From DATLGB01 sp963724135 (GTDB lineage Bacteria; Actinomycetota; Thermoleophilia; Solirubrobacterales; Solirubrobacteraceae): a stretch of 64,000 nt of DNA. Each line of letters starts with the position of its first letter. Position 1 is the first letter of the stretch. The notes beneath the pieces are model-generated. The model worked only from the letters and a program-made list of their open reading frames with translations, did no database searches and was not told the DNA's origin. Positions 44,285 to 51,901 of this stretch are shown in pieces. The stretch lies in contig CAVRTA010000006.1 in assembly GCA_963724135.1 (NCBI GenBank), positions 1,116,001 through 1,180,000 of the forward strand, read 5' to 3'. A program made the translations under genes and the position numbers.

Positions 44285-45017
44285 ACAGCCGCGCGAAGCC
44301 CAGCTCTACGGCGACCAGCACGCTGATGGAGGTCGCCGCCAGGAGCATGAACATCACGACGATCTGAAGGCGCACGGCGCGCAGCGGGTCGATGCCGGCC
44401 AGGATCATCCCCGTCATGGCGCCGGGGAGCGCGACCACGCCGACAGCCTTGGTGTTGTCGATCAGCGGCCCGAGCGCGGCCCGCATCGTGCGCCGCCGCG
44501 CGTCGGCGGCCGCGGCCCGCGGCTCGGCCCCAAGGCTCAGCGCGGATTCGAGCTCGGCTGCCGCGCGGATGCGATCGCGGGCGATCTCGCGCAGCGCGAT
44601 CCCGCACGACGACATCGAGTTGCCGATGACCATCCCCGCTAGCGGGATCAGGTACTGGGCCCGGGCCGGCGCGATCTGCAGCGCGACCAGCGCGAGCAGC
44701 ACCACCACCGACCCCGCGCCGATGGCGACCGCCGCCACGCGCGCGCTCTGCGGGACGCCGCGGCCGCGGCGGGCGGCGATCTGCGTGGCGAAGCCCAGCA
44801 TCACAGCGATGAAGGCGACGGTCGCGGCCAGGTTCTCGAGGCCGAAGATCGCGTCGATGACGTAGCCGACGGCGAGCAGCTGGACGATCGCCCGCGCGGC
44901 GGCGGCGGCGATGCTGCGCTCTTCGCCCGTGCGCTCCCAGCGCGCCGCGGCCACCGCGACGGCGACGAACAGCAGCGCCACCAGCACGTCGGCGAACCCG
45001 ATCTCGAGCGCGCGCAC
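44226..45017 (-). CDS. fetB: FetB-like ABC permease (UPF0014)
   Basis: A 263-residue membrane protein with seven hydrophobic segments. AAARAIVQLLAVGYVI, LIPLAGMVIGNSMSSCGIALREI, and VGVVALPGAMTGMILAG are the conserved UPF0014 motifs. It pairs with the ATPase encoded 2 bp upstream. In E. coli FetAB exports iron and helps under oxidative stress; the same role is likely here. Confidence 0.88.
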   Translation of the reverse strand: MRALEIGFADVLVALLFVAVAVAAARWERTGEERSIAAAAARAIVQLLAVGYVIDAIFGLENLAATVAFIAVMLGFATQIAARRGRGVPQSARVAAVAIGAGSVVVLLALVALQIAPARAQYLIPLAGMVIGNSMSSCGIALREIARDRIRAAAELESALSLGAEPRAAAADARRRTMRAALGPLIDNTKAVGVVALPGAMTGMILAGIDPLRAVRLQIVVMFMLLAATSISVLVAVELGFARLFNDRAQLVPVDSRGTSGGA

Positions 45018-45019
45018 GC

Positions 45020-45670
45020 TCAGCCCTCGCGGACCGTTCCGTCGACCAGGACGAGTGTGCGGTGCGCGATGCGCTGCGCCTGCCGGCCGTCGTGAGTGAC
45101 CCAGACCACCGTCATTCCGTCGTCGCACAGCTCGCGGAAGGTCGCCTCGAGGCGCAGGGCGTTGTCATGGTCCAGCGCCGCGGTCGGCTCGTCGCACGCC
45201 AGCAGGGCAGGCTCGCAGGCGAGTGCCCGCGCGATCGACACGCGCTGCTGCTGACCCACCGAGAGGGTGCGCGCGTCGGAATCGAGGCGCCCGTCGAAGG
45301 CCGCCCGTTCCAGCAGGCCGGGAAAGGCATCGTCGCCGACGGCGCTCGCGCTCAGCTCGGCGGCGCGGCGGAGGTTGTCGCGCACGGTGCCCGCGAACAT
45401 GAACGGCGTCTGCCACACCATCCCGATCCGCCGGCGCAACTCGACCGGGGGGATCGCCGACGCGTCGGCGCCGTCGAGCATCATGCGCCCGCCGCTGGGC
45501 TCCACGAGCCGGTTCAGGCACTTGAGCAGGGTGGTCTTGCCGCTGCCGCTGGGGCCCATGACCGCAACCAGTTCGCTCCGCTCGAGGCTGAACGAGATCC
45601 CGTCGAGGATGCGTGCGCCGTCGATCGCGAACGACAGGTCCTCGACGGTCAAGATGGCCGGCATCGTCAT
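45020..45670 (-). CDS. fetA: FetA-like ABC ATPase
   Basis: A 216-residue ATPase: Walker A GPSGSGKT, Q-loop VWQTPFMF, signature LSVGQQQR, Walker B ALLACDEPT, and the H-loop VTHD. The order FetA-FetB matches the iron exporter. ATG 45670 is one of three clustered ATGs (45664, 45670, 45676). A truncated copy of this gene lies at 46401-46590. Confidence 0.88.
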   Translation of the reverse strand: MTMPAILTVEDLSFAIDGARILDGISFSLERSELVAVMGPSGSGKTTLLKCLNRLVEPSGGRMMLDGADASAIPPVELRRRIGMVWQTPFMFAGTVRDNLRRAAELSASAVGDDAFPGLLERAAFDGRLDSDARTLSVGQQQRVSIARALACEPALLACDEPTAALDHDNALRLEATFRELCDDGMTVVWVTHDGRQAQRIAHRTLVLVDGTVREG

Positions 45671-45761
45671 GCGCATCGTCTCAGTCCATCCTCCGCGAGG
45701 ACGACCCCGGATGGTCATCGCGGCTGACGACAGCCCCCGCCTGCGTGAGCAGACTGGCCGC

Positions 45762-46208
45762 ATGATGACCAGCCAGATCGACATCCGCGCGTCGCACTAC
45801 GACGTCCCCGAATCGCTGGTGCTGCATGTCGACGCGGCCCCCGACGAGGTCCTGAGGACGGTTGACCGCCTCGGGCGCGATCCCCACGCCGGCTTCCAGG
45901 CCATCGGCTCCGGCGGCAGCGAGCGCCTCTGCGGGCTGAAGGGGCATCCGCTGCCAGGCCCCGGCGGCCGCGTCGACATCATCTGGGACCTCCAGGTCGA
46001 GCCCGACGGTGACGGCGGCAGCTACCTCTCGTCGCAGCGCTTCTTCGTCGCCGCCGACGAGACCGCACGCCCCGCCCTGCTGTCGCAGTGGCGCTCCCTC
46101 CGGCCGCTCGCCGACACCCTGGCACGCCGCGCGGTGCGGGTGATCAAGCGCACCGCCGAGGAGCGCTCACCGGTCGCCGCACGCGCCGAGATGGCGCTCG
46201 CCGCCTAG
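45762..46208 (+). CDS. SRPBCC-like protein, copy 1
   Basis: 148 residues, with YDVPESLVLHVDAAPDEVLRTVDRLG at the start and GGSYLSSQRFFVAADE in the middle, compatible with a helix-grip (SRPBCC/polyketide-cyclase-like) fold. Divergent from FetA with ~90 bp between starts. A diverged tandem copy is at 46680. The stop codon is the CTAG that borders element copy 1. Confidence 0.7.
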   Translation: MMTSQIDIRASHYDVPESLVLHVDAAPDEVLRTVDRLGRDPHAGFQAIGSGGSERLCGLKGHPLPGPGGRVDIIWDLQVEPDGDGGSYLSSQRFFVAADETARPALLSQWRSLRPLADTLARRAVRVIKRTAEERSPVAARAEMALAA

Positions 46209-46400
46209 ATGTAAGACCCAGGCGCGTTGTTCGGGCGGGTCCGAGTTCAGCGCTTGCCTGGCGATCGCCGGAGCCGTGTCCGACGGCGCCGGTGAGGGAG
46301 CGGGTGTCGGCGCTCCGGCGGTCGACCGTGGTGCCTAATACATCCAGTGGATGTAAAACAGACCAGGCTCGGTCCGGCCGGCGCCGTTAAGGAGGTACAC
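46209..46400. repeat. CTAG-bounded repeat element, copy 1 (192 bp, internally deleted)
   Basis: Bounded by CTAG at 46205-46208 and 46401-46404. It begins ATGTAAGACCCAGGC and ends GGAGGTACAC. It matches copy 3 (59434) along its first ~180 bp, then lacks the section before the right end. Inside, TACATCCAGTGGATGTA forms a perfect hairpin. It sits between the stops of the SRPBCC gene (+) and the FetA remnant (-). Confidence 0.85.
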
Positions 46401-46590
46401 CTAGATCACGCCGTCGGCCAGCACCAACGTGCGGTGCGCGATGCGCTTCGCCTGCCGGCCGTCGTGAGTGACCCAGACCACCGTCATTCCGTCGTCGCAC
46501 AGCTCGCGGAAGGTCGCCTCGAGGCGCAGGGCGTTGTCATGGTCCAGCGCCGCGCCGCGGTCGGCTCGTCGCACGCATCGTCATGCGCAT
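46401..46590 (-). pseudogene. FetA remnant from a tandem duplication
   Basis: The last ~55 codons match fetA almost base for base (ELCDDGMTVVWVTHDGRQA) but end LADGVI and a TAG instead of LVDGTVREG. The central ~400 bp are gone and the 5' leader follows directly; a CCGCG duplication and the join destroy the frame. It shows that the FetA/SRPBCC block was duplicated. Confidence 0.8.
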
Positions 46591-46679
46591 CGTCTCAGTC
46601 CATCCTCCGCGAGGACGACCCCGGATGGTCATCGCGGCGGATGACAGCCCACACGTCCTGGCGCAGACTTGGATCCACC

Positions 46680-47261
46680 GTGACCCGCCTGATCGACATC
46701 CGCGCCCCCCGCTACGACGTCACGGAGTCGCTCGTGCTGCACGTCGACGCGGGCCCGGCCGAGGTCCTCGACGCCGTCGACCGCCTCGGGCGCGATCCCC
46801 ACGCCGGCGTGCAGGCCCTCGGCTCCCGCCGCCGCGAGCGGCTCTTCGGGCTGGCGTGGCATCCCAAGCCCGGCACCCGCGCCCGCGTCGACATCGTCTG
46901 GGACGTCAGCGTCGAGCCCGACGAGGACGGCGGCAGCTACCTCTCCTCGACCCGGCGCTTCGTCGCCGGCGACGCCATCGCGCGCGAGGCTCTGTTGTCG
47001 CAGTGGCGCTACGTGCGGCCCGTCGCCGACACCGTCGCCCGCCGCACGCTGCGGGCGATCAAGCACGCCGCCGAGGAGCGCCCGGTGCGCGCAGCTCGCC
47101 AGCTCTGCAGTCGTCAGACCGCGACCGACAGCGCGGTAACGGCGCCGGTCGGACCGAGCTTGGTCTGTCTTACACCCACTGGATGTAATAGGCGCCACGG
47201 TCGACCGCCGGAGCGCCCGCACCCCTCGCCTTACCGGCGCCGTCGGACACGGCCACGGTGA
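46680..47261 (+). CDS. SRPBCC-like protein, copy 2, reading into repeat element
   Basis: Diverged paralogue of the gene at 45762 (RYDVTESLVLHVDAGPAEVL, GGSYLSSTRRFVAGD). The shared homology stops near AEERPVRAARQL; after ~47093 the frame runs through repeat element copy 2 for ~55 further codons rich in Arg and Pro. The native stop codon was lost with that end of the element. The GTG start is equivalent to the ATG of copy 1. Confidence 0.65.
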   Translation: MTRLIDIRAPRYDVTESLVLHVDAGPAEVLDAVDRLGRDPHAGVQALGSRRRERLFGLAWHPKPGTRARVDIVWDVSVEPDEDGGSYLSSTRRFVAGDAIAREALLSQWRYVRPVADTVARRTLRAIKHAAEERPVRAARQLCSRQTATDSAVTAPVGPSLVCLTPTGCNRRHGRPPERPHPSPYRRRRTRPR

Positions 47262-47317
47262 TCGCCAGGCAAGCGCTGAACGCGCACCCGCCCGAACAAC
47301 GTGCCTGGGTCTTACAC
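47093..47317. repeat. CTAG-bounded repeat element, copy 2 (inverted, one end lost)
   Basis: Reads in the opposite direction to copies 1 and 3. Its intact end (GTGTAAGACCCAGGC in the minus sense) abuts CTAG at 47318-47321, which is the stop of the following minus-strand gene. It is nearly identical to copy 3 to about GAGCTGGCGAGCTGCGCGC, then joins the SRPBCC gene without its other terminus. Confidence 0.85.
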
Positions 47318-48202
47318 CTAGATCACGCCGTTGCGCTTGAGCAGAACCACGGCCCTGACCGTCAAATGGCCGCGCCACTCGAGCGCGGCCGCCGGCGAGT
47401 AGGACTCGAACTCGGGCCGCCAGCCGCCGTCGTCCTGCTGGCCGCCGGCGAGCCGCTCGAGGTCGGCGGCGACCGCTTCTGGGCTCAGTCGCCTGCGCGC
47501 GGCGCCGCCGGGGAACGGGGCGAAGTCGAGCGGGCGCATGAACTCGTCGGGCAGGCCGCCGCTGACGTGCAGCCGCCCGCTCTCCGGGATCGCCGCCGCC
47601 AGGCGCTCCATGACCGCCTCGGCCTCGGGACGGCCGGGCGCAGCGGCGTCGAGCGCCTGGAGGGCGAAGGCGCGACCCATCGCGGGCAGCTCGTCCGCCC
47701 GCGCCTCGCTCTCGCGCAGGCAGTAGTCGGTGGCGCGCTGCAGCCAGGGGTGCTCCGCCACGGCCGGGTCGGTGGCGCCCACGCGGTGCGCCATCGCGGT
47801 CACGATCGCGGTGATCTGCAGCGACGACGCCGACGGGTCGGCGCCGGCCCAGAACGGCGCGCAGGCCGCGCCGCTGCCCACCGGCAGCGCGAAGGGGAGC
47901 CCGCCGTCGCCGAGCGTCGCCGCGTCGAGCCATTCGCACAGCTCGACCGCCCGCGGGGACGTCGCCGGGGCGATGTCCTCGAAGACCTCGAAGGCGTGCA
48001 GCGCGGCGGCCGGCTGGCTCTCGGCGGCCCTGAGGTCCGGCTCGAGGCCCCAGCCGTAGCCGCCGTCGGGGTTGCGGAAGGACTCGAGCGCGGCCAGCAC
48101 GCCCTCGGGCGCCGCGCCCCGGGCGACCACCTCGAAGCGGCGGCGGTCGAGCAGCCGGGCGTTGCCCGCCATGAACTCGTGCGCGCGCTGGAGATCGATC
48201 AC
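47318..48202 (-). CDS. Alpha-alpha toroid protein (terpene cyclase/prenyltransferase-like)
   Basis: A 294-residue helical-repeat protein. LESFRNPDGGYGWGLEPDL, LGDGGLPFAL and QQDDGGWRPEFESYSP are QW-like repeats of the six-hairpin barrel found in squalene-hopene cyclases and prenyltransferases, but it is about half the length of a cyclase and has no DxDD motif. Possibly a binding protein or one-domain relative. Its start overlaps the PhoD stop (ATGA), so it is translationally coupled to it. Confidence 0.7.
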   Translation of the reverse strand: MIDLQRAHEFMAGNARLLDRRRFEVVARGAAPEGVLAALESFRNPDGGYGWGLEPDLRAAESQPAAALHAFEVFEDIAPATSPRAVELCEWLDAATLGDGGLPFALPVGSGAACAPFWAGADPSASSLQITAIVTAMAHRVGATDPAVAEHPWLQRATDYCLRESEARADELPAMGRAFALQALDAAAPGRPEAEAVMERLAAAIPESGRLHVSGGLPDEFMRPLDFAPFPGGAARRRLSPEAVAADLERLAGGQQDDGGWRPEFESYSPAAALEWRGHLTVRAVVLLKRNGVI

Positions 48203-50142
48203 GAGCGGAAGAGCCGCTGGAACGGCACCGCGCCGTCATCGCGGACGAGGCTCAGCTCGAGTCCGCGTCGGCTGACGTCGATGAGGGCGAAGTGGCCGCG
48301 GTCGTCGTCCGCGTAGGCGACGCCGGGCCGCCCGCGCGCGTCCTCGGCCGCCTGCGGCTGGGTGAGCGTGATGTCGTTGGGCGCCGGGATGCCCAGCGGA
48401 CAGGGCCGCGCCTCGAACAGCCCGCCGCGGTCGTAGACGAGCGTCCAGTGGGTGTCGCCGGTGACGAACAGCGTGCGGCCCGACACGCGCTCGGCGATGT
48501 GGCGCAGCAGCAGGTCTCGCTCGGCGGTGAAGCCCACCGCCCAGCTGCCGTCGCGGGCGTTGGCGCTCAGCGGCGCGAGCGTGCACGGCGAGCAGACGAC
48601 CTTGAACGGTGCGCGCGACGCGGCCAGCGTGCGCAGCAGCCAGCGGCGCTGCCGGGTGCCGAGAAGCGACTTGGCGGGTGAGTCCGGCAGCGCCGGGTCG
48701 CTCTTGTGGCGACGCTGGTCGAGCACCCAGACGTCGGCGAGCCCGGCCCGGAAGCGGTAGTGCAAGCGCGGCTCCATCAGGGCGTCCCACGGCGCGAGCC
48801 CCCACTCCAAGAGGTTGGTGGCGTTCGCGTCCTGGAGCCCGTAGTCGTGATCGTCGCGCTGGGCGGCGAAGGACGCGCGGTCGAGGATCGGGCGCAGCCG
48901 CGGGTTGGCCAGGAAGTCGCGCCAGATGCCCGCATAGCCCGGGAGATCCTGGGCGAGCGGCCCCACGGTGTCGGGGTAGTTGAGGTCGCCCTGCCAGATG
49001 AGCACGTCGGGCTGCGCCTCCGCGAGGCGGTCGAAGATCGGCCCGAACTGCGCGGCGCAGGAGCCGATCGCCAGGCGCACCGGCGCGCCGCCGCGCGGCA
49101 GCACGCGGAAGCTGCGCACCGGCCCGACGGTCACGCGGCCCTTGCGGTGCAGCCGCGCCCGCCAATACACGCGCCGGCCCCGTCGCAGCCCGGCCAGCCG
49201 CGGCGCCGCAGCGGCGAACGCGCCCGTGCGCCCGGCCGCGATGCGCCGGGAGCCGCGGAAGGACGGGTCGCGGGCGAGCTCGATCTCGACCCGCGCCGGC
49301 ACGTCGGTCGCGACACGCAGTTGCGCTCCGCGCCGCACCGGAGCTCCCGTACCGGACGCGACCACGCTCGGCCGCGTCACACCCGGGCGCCCGGCGGCCT
49401 CGACGGTGATCGCGGCGAAGCCCGCGGTCGAGCGCTCGCGGATCTGCGCGAGCACCGCCTCGCCCACGACCGTGTCGAACACCGCCTGTCCCTCCTGCAC
49501 GCCGTACGGCAGCAGGTGCAGGTTCCCCAGCGCGGGCAGGGCCGCGGGCCCCTCGCTCGGGAACAGCGTGCGCGCGGTGGCGAGCACGCCGGGGTCCCCG
49601 GGACGCCGCAGCTTCGTGTCGCGCGCGGTGAGGGTGGTCCCGTTCCACGTCGCGGCGAGCTCGGCGCCCGAGGCGGACAGCGACAGCCGTGCCGGGCCGG
49701 CGGCGCGCGGGACGAGCGCGCGGGCGAGCTCCACCACGCCACCCGGGTCGCGCCGCAGCAGCACCAGCGCGGCCTGCTCGTCGTCGTAGACCGCGGCGTA
49801 GTAGCGGCGGGGGCCGACGCGGCGCAGCACGACGCCCGCCCCGGCGCCGGTCGCAGTCACCGTCGCGGCGATCTCACCGTCGCGGAAGCGCTGGTCGAGC
49901 GCGAACGCGACCGGCCGGGGGTCGCATGGAAAGACGTCGGAGCCGGCGACGAGCAGGCCCGACCCGTTCTCGCGCCGCAGGCCTGCCACTCCGACGCAGG
50001 TCCAGCCCGGCCAGCCGGCGCCCGCGGGGAGCGTCGCGAAATCGAGCGTCCGCGTCCACGTGCGCTCGCCCGCGGCGGCGGCGACGGGCAGCGCCAGCGT
50101 CGCTCCGCCGGCGGCCAGTAGCTCGCGTCGGCTGAGAGCCAT
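48199..50142 (-). CDS. phoD: PhoD-type alkaline phosphatase, Tat-exported
   Basis: A 647-residue protein with a twin-arginine signal (SRRELLAAGGATLALP). An N-terminal beta-sandwich (~30-220) resembles a lectin or carbohydrate module; an Fn3-like domain follows, then the PhoD phosphoesterase: AIGSCAAQ, WQGDLNYPDT, QRDDHDYG and VTGDTHWTL. PhoD releases phosphate from phosphodiesters and monoesters. First gene of a two-gene unit with the toroid protein. Confidence 0.86.
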   Translation of the reverse strand: MALSRRELLAAGGATLALPVAAAAGERTWTRTLDFATLPAGAGWPGWTCVGVAGLRRENGSGLLVAGSDVFPCDPRPVAFALDQRFRDGEIAATVTATGAGAGVVLRRVGPRRYYAAVYDDEQAALVLLRRDPGGVVELARALVPRAAGPARLSLSASGAELAATWNGTTLTARDTKLRRPGDPGVLATARTLFPSEGPAALPALGNLHLLPYGVQEGQAVFDTVVGEAVLAQIRERSTAGFAAITVEAAGRPGVTRPSVVASGTGAPVRRGAQLRVATDVPARVEIELARDPSFRGSRRIAAGRTGAFAAAAPRLAGLRRGRRVYWRARLHRKGRVTVGPVRSFRVLPRGGAPVRLAIGSCAAQFGPIFDRLAEAQPDVLIWQGDLNYPDTVGPLAQDLPGYAGIWRDFLANPRLRPILDRASFAAQRDDHDYGLQDANATNLLEWGLAPWDALMEPRLHYRFRAGLADVWVLDQRRHKSDPALPDSPAKSLLGTRQRRWLLRTLAASRAPFKVVCSPCTLAPLSANARDGSWAVGFTAERDLLLRHIAERVSGRTLFVTGDTHWTLVYDRGGLFEARPCPLGIPAPNDITLTQPQAAEDARGRPGVAYADDDRGHFALIDVSRRGLELSLVRDDGAVPFQRLFRS

Positions 50143-50168
50143 CGGCGAGCAAGGGTGTCACGCGGGCG

Positions 50169-51620
50169 TCAGCGGCGCTTGCGCCTCGCCGCCGGGGCGA
50201 GCGGCCTGCAGTCGTGGCGGAGGTCTTCGCAGACGACGCGCTCCCCGGTCCGCGGGTGCGTCAGCGAGTACTGCGACAGGTAGTAGAAGGAGACGGCGTC
50301 CGCTGTCTTGATGCCGGCGATCTCGTAGGGGACGTTGCCCGCGTAGCGGTTGGTCGGGTCCGCCGCCGCGGCCTCCTGGTCGAACACGCCCGTGCCGATC
50401 GAGTGCCTGTCGGCGGAGTGGTCGAACTCCTTCGCCCGCAGGCGCCTGAAGCCTGACCTGCGGCCCTTGAGGTGGTGGTCGAACCACGCCGTCGTGTAGT
50501 AGGACGCCATCCTCTCTGAGAGCTCGTTGGCCTGGAAGACGAGCGGGATGTAGCTGTAGGTCAGGTGCGTCGCGCCGCGGAAGGCGATCGACGCGGCGTC
50601 GAGCCCGGCACCGGCGACCTGCCGGTAGCCCGCGTTCTTGGAGTGGGGGTCCGGGGCGCTCATCTGCGGCTGCGACCAGAAGCCGTAGTCGTTGGTCAGG
50701 CCCAGCGCCGGGGCGTGCAGCAGCGTCGGGCTCCTGTGCTCCGCGGGGATCGTGACCTCGCCGCAGTCGGAGATCGCGCGCAGGTTGTCCCACGCCACGA
50801 TCGCGTCGACGCGCGCGTCGCACTGACCGACGTGGCTGACCGCAGAGGCGCCGAGCGAGTGGCCGGCGAGGCCGACCCTCTGCTCGTTGAGCTTGTCTGC
50901 GAACGGGTTCTTGTCCGAGAGGAAGAAGCTCAGCGAGTCCTCGGCACCTTGGAAGAAGTTGAAGTCCTGCTGGTAGGGGACGCCGGTGCACTCGCCCGGG
51001 CAGTCGTCGCCGAGCAGGTCGGAGTCGCCCTGGCCCTGGGGGTCGTACGTCATGACGACGTAGCCGGCCTCGGCCAGGTCCTGCGCGGCCCAGTGGTAGA
51101 GCTCCTCGTAGGCCTGCACGGAACCGTCGGTGACGACGACGCCCGGGAAGCCTCGCCTCGGTTGCTTGACCGACGCCGGCGGCGCCCACACGTGGCCGCG
51201 CAGGGTGGCGCCGTTGATGCCGTCGAAGGCGACCGGCGCGACACGCCCGCGGCCCAGCTCGGTCCAGCGCTTGATGGTGCGGAACGCGTCGGCCGCCTTG
51301 GACCCGGGGATCAGCGTCGTGACGCCGCCGCGCGGCTGCGTGGGATCGGCCAGCTGGTCGCTCCACTGCTCGAGGTACTGCGTCAGCCCAGAGGTGATGT
51401 TCCCGTAGCCGTACGCCGGGCTCAGCAGCTGGTCGCGGATGCGCAGGCCGGCGCAGTACTGGTTGTACGTGTCGCGCTCGATCCACTCCTGCGAGCCGGG
51501 CGCGGGGTCGCCGGCGGGCTCGTAGCACTTCATGTCGACTCCGACCAGCGGCTCTGCGCTGGCGGCGGGGGCGAGCGCCAGCAGTGCGCACAGCGTGACC
51601 AGGACGCGCGTGAGGAGCAT
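50169..51620 (-). CDS. Secreted alpha/beta hydrolase, full-length paralogue of gene at 1
   Basis: A 483-residue exported protein (signal ending APAASAEP). Nucleophile elbow GLAGHSLGASAVS; strand TYDPQGQGDSD; late GATHLTYSY with the probable catalytic His. It serves as the template for the partial gene at the window start; the two are ~49 kb apart. The substrate is unknown. Confidence 0.83.
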   Translation of the reverse strand: MLLTRVLVTLCALLALAPAASAEPLVGVDMKCYEPAGDPAPGSQEWIERDTYNQYCAGLRIRDQLLSPAYGYGNITSGLTQYLEQWSDQLADPTQPRGGVTTLIPGSKAADAFRTIKRWTELGRGRVAPVAFDGINGATLRGHVWAPPASVKQPRRGFPGVVVTDGSVQAYEELYHWAAQDLAEAGYVVMTYDPQGQGDSDLLGDDCPGECTGVPYQQDFNFFQGAEDSLSFFLSDKNPFADKLNEQRVGLAGHSLGASAVSHVGQCDARVDAIVAWDNLRAISDCGEVTIPAEHRSPTLLHAPALGLTNDYGFWSQPQMSAPDPHSKNAGYRQVAGAGLDAASIAFRGATHLTYSYIPLVFQANELSERMASYYTTAWFDHHLKGRRSGFRRLRAKEFDHSADRHSIGTGVFDQEAAAADPTNRYAGNVPYEIAGIKTADAVSFYYLSQYSLTHPRTGERVVCEDLRHDCRPLAPAARRKRR

Positions 51621-51697
51621 GCCCGCTCAAACGCTCCCGCCGCGCGTTTCTTGCTCGAGCGGATGATGTGCAGGAGTCCGATCGGCCGCCACCAAAC

Positions 51698-51726
51698 TTC
51701 ACAAAAGGGTCCGTCCCTTTTGTGAA
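51698..51726. repeat. REP-like palindrome, copy B
   Basis: Perfect 12-bp arms TTCACAAAAGGG/CCCTTTTGTGAA around TCCGT. It is the same core as the palindrome at 14050-14093 and lies just after the stop of the SnoaL remnant. Confidence 0.8.
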
Positions 51727-51729
51727 ACG

Positions 51730-51888
51730 TCAGCGTGGCGCCCGTCGGCTCCTGGTGAACCGGCGCAGCTGCGCCGTCAGGCACGGGAACAGGGGCGTGA
51801 ACGCGTCGGGATCCATCCGTGACCACGCATCGGCGAAGCGCTCGACGATCGAGGCCGCATCGCGGTCGGTCAGATCCTCGATGGCCAT
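51730..51888 (-). pseudogene. SnoaL/NTF2-like N-terminal remnant
   Basis: 52 residues: DRDAASIVERFADAWSRMDP followed by DAFTPLF is the first helix pair of NTF2-like proteins; the rest of the ~130-residue fold is missing. The frame ends a few bases before REP copy B. Either a decayed gene cut at the palindrome or a small real protein; the former is more likely. Confidence 0.45.
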
Positions 51889-51901
51889 CGGGCGTGCAAC
51901 C

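Noticed and set aside
45000..46600. Functional second iron exporter from the duplicated FetA
   Set aside because: The copy lacks Walker A and the signature motif, has no in-frame start, and no second FetB exists.
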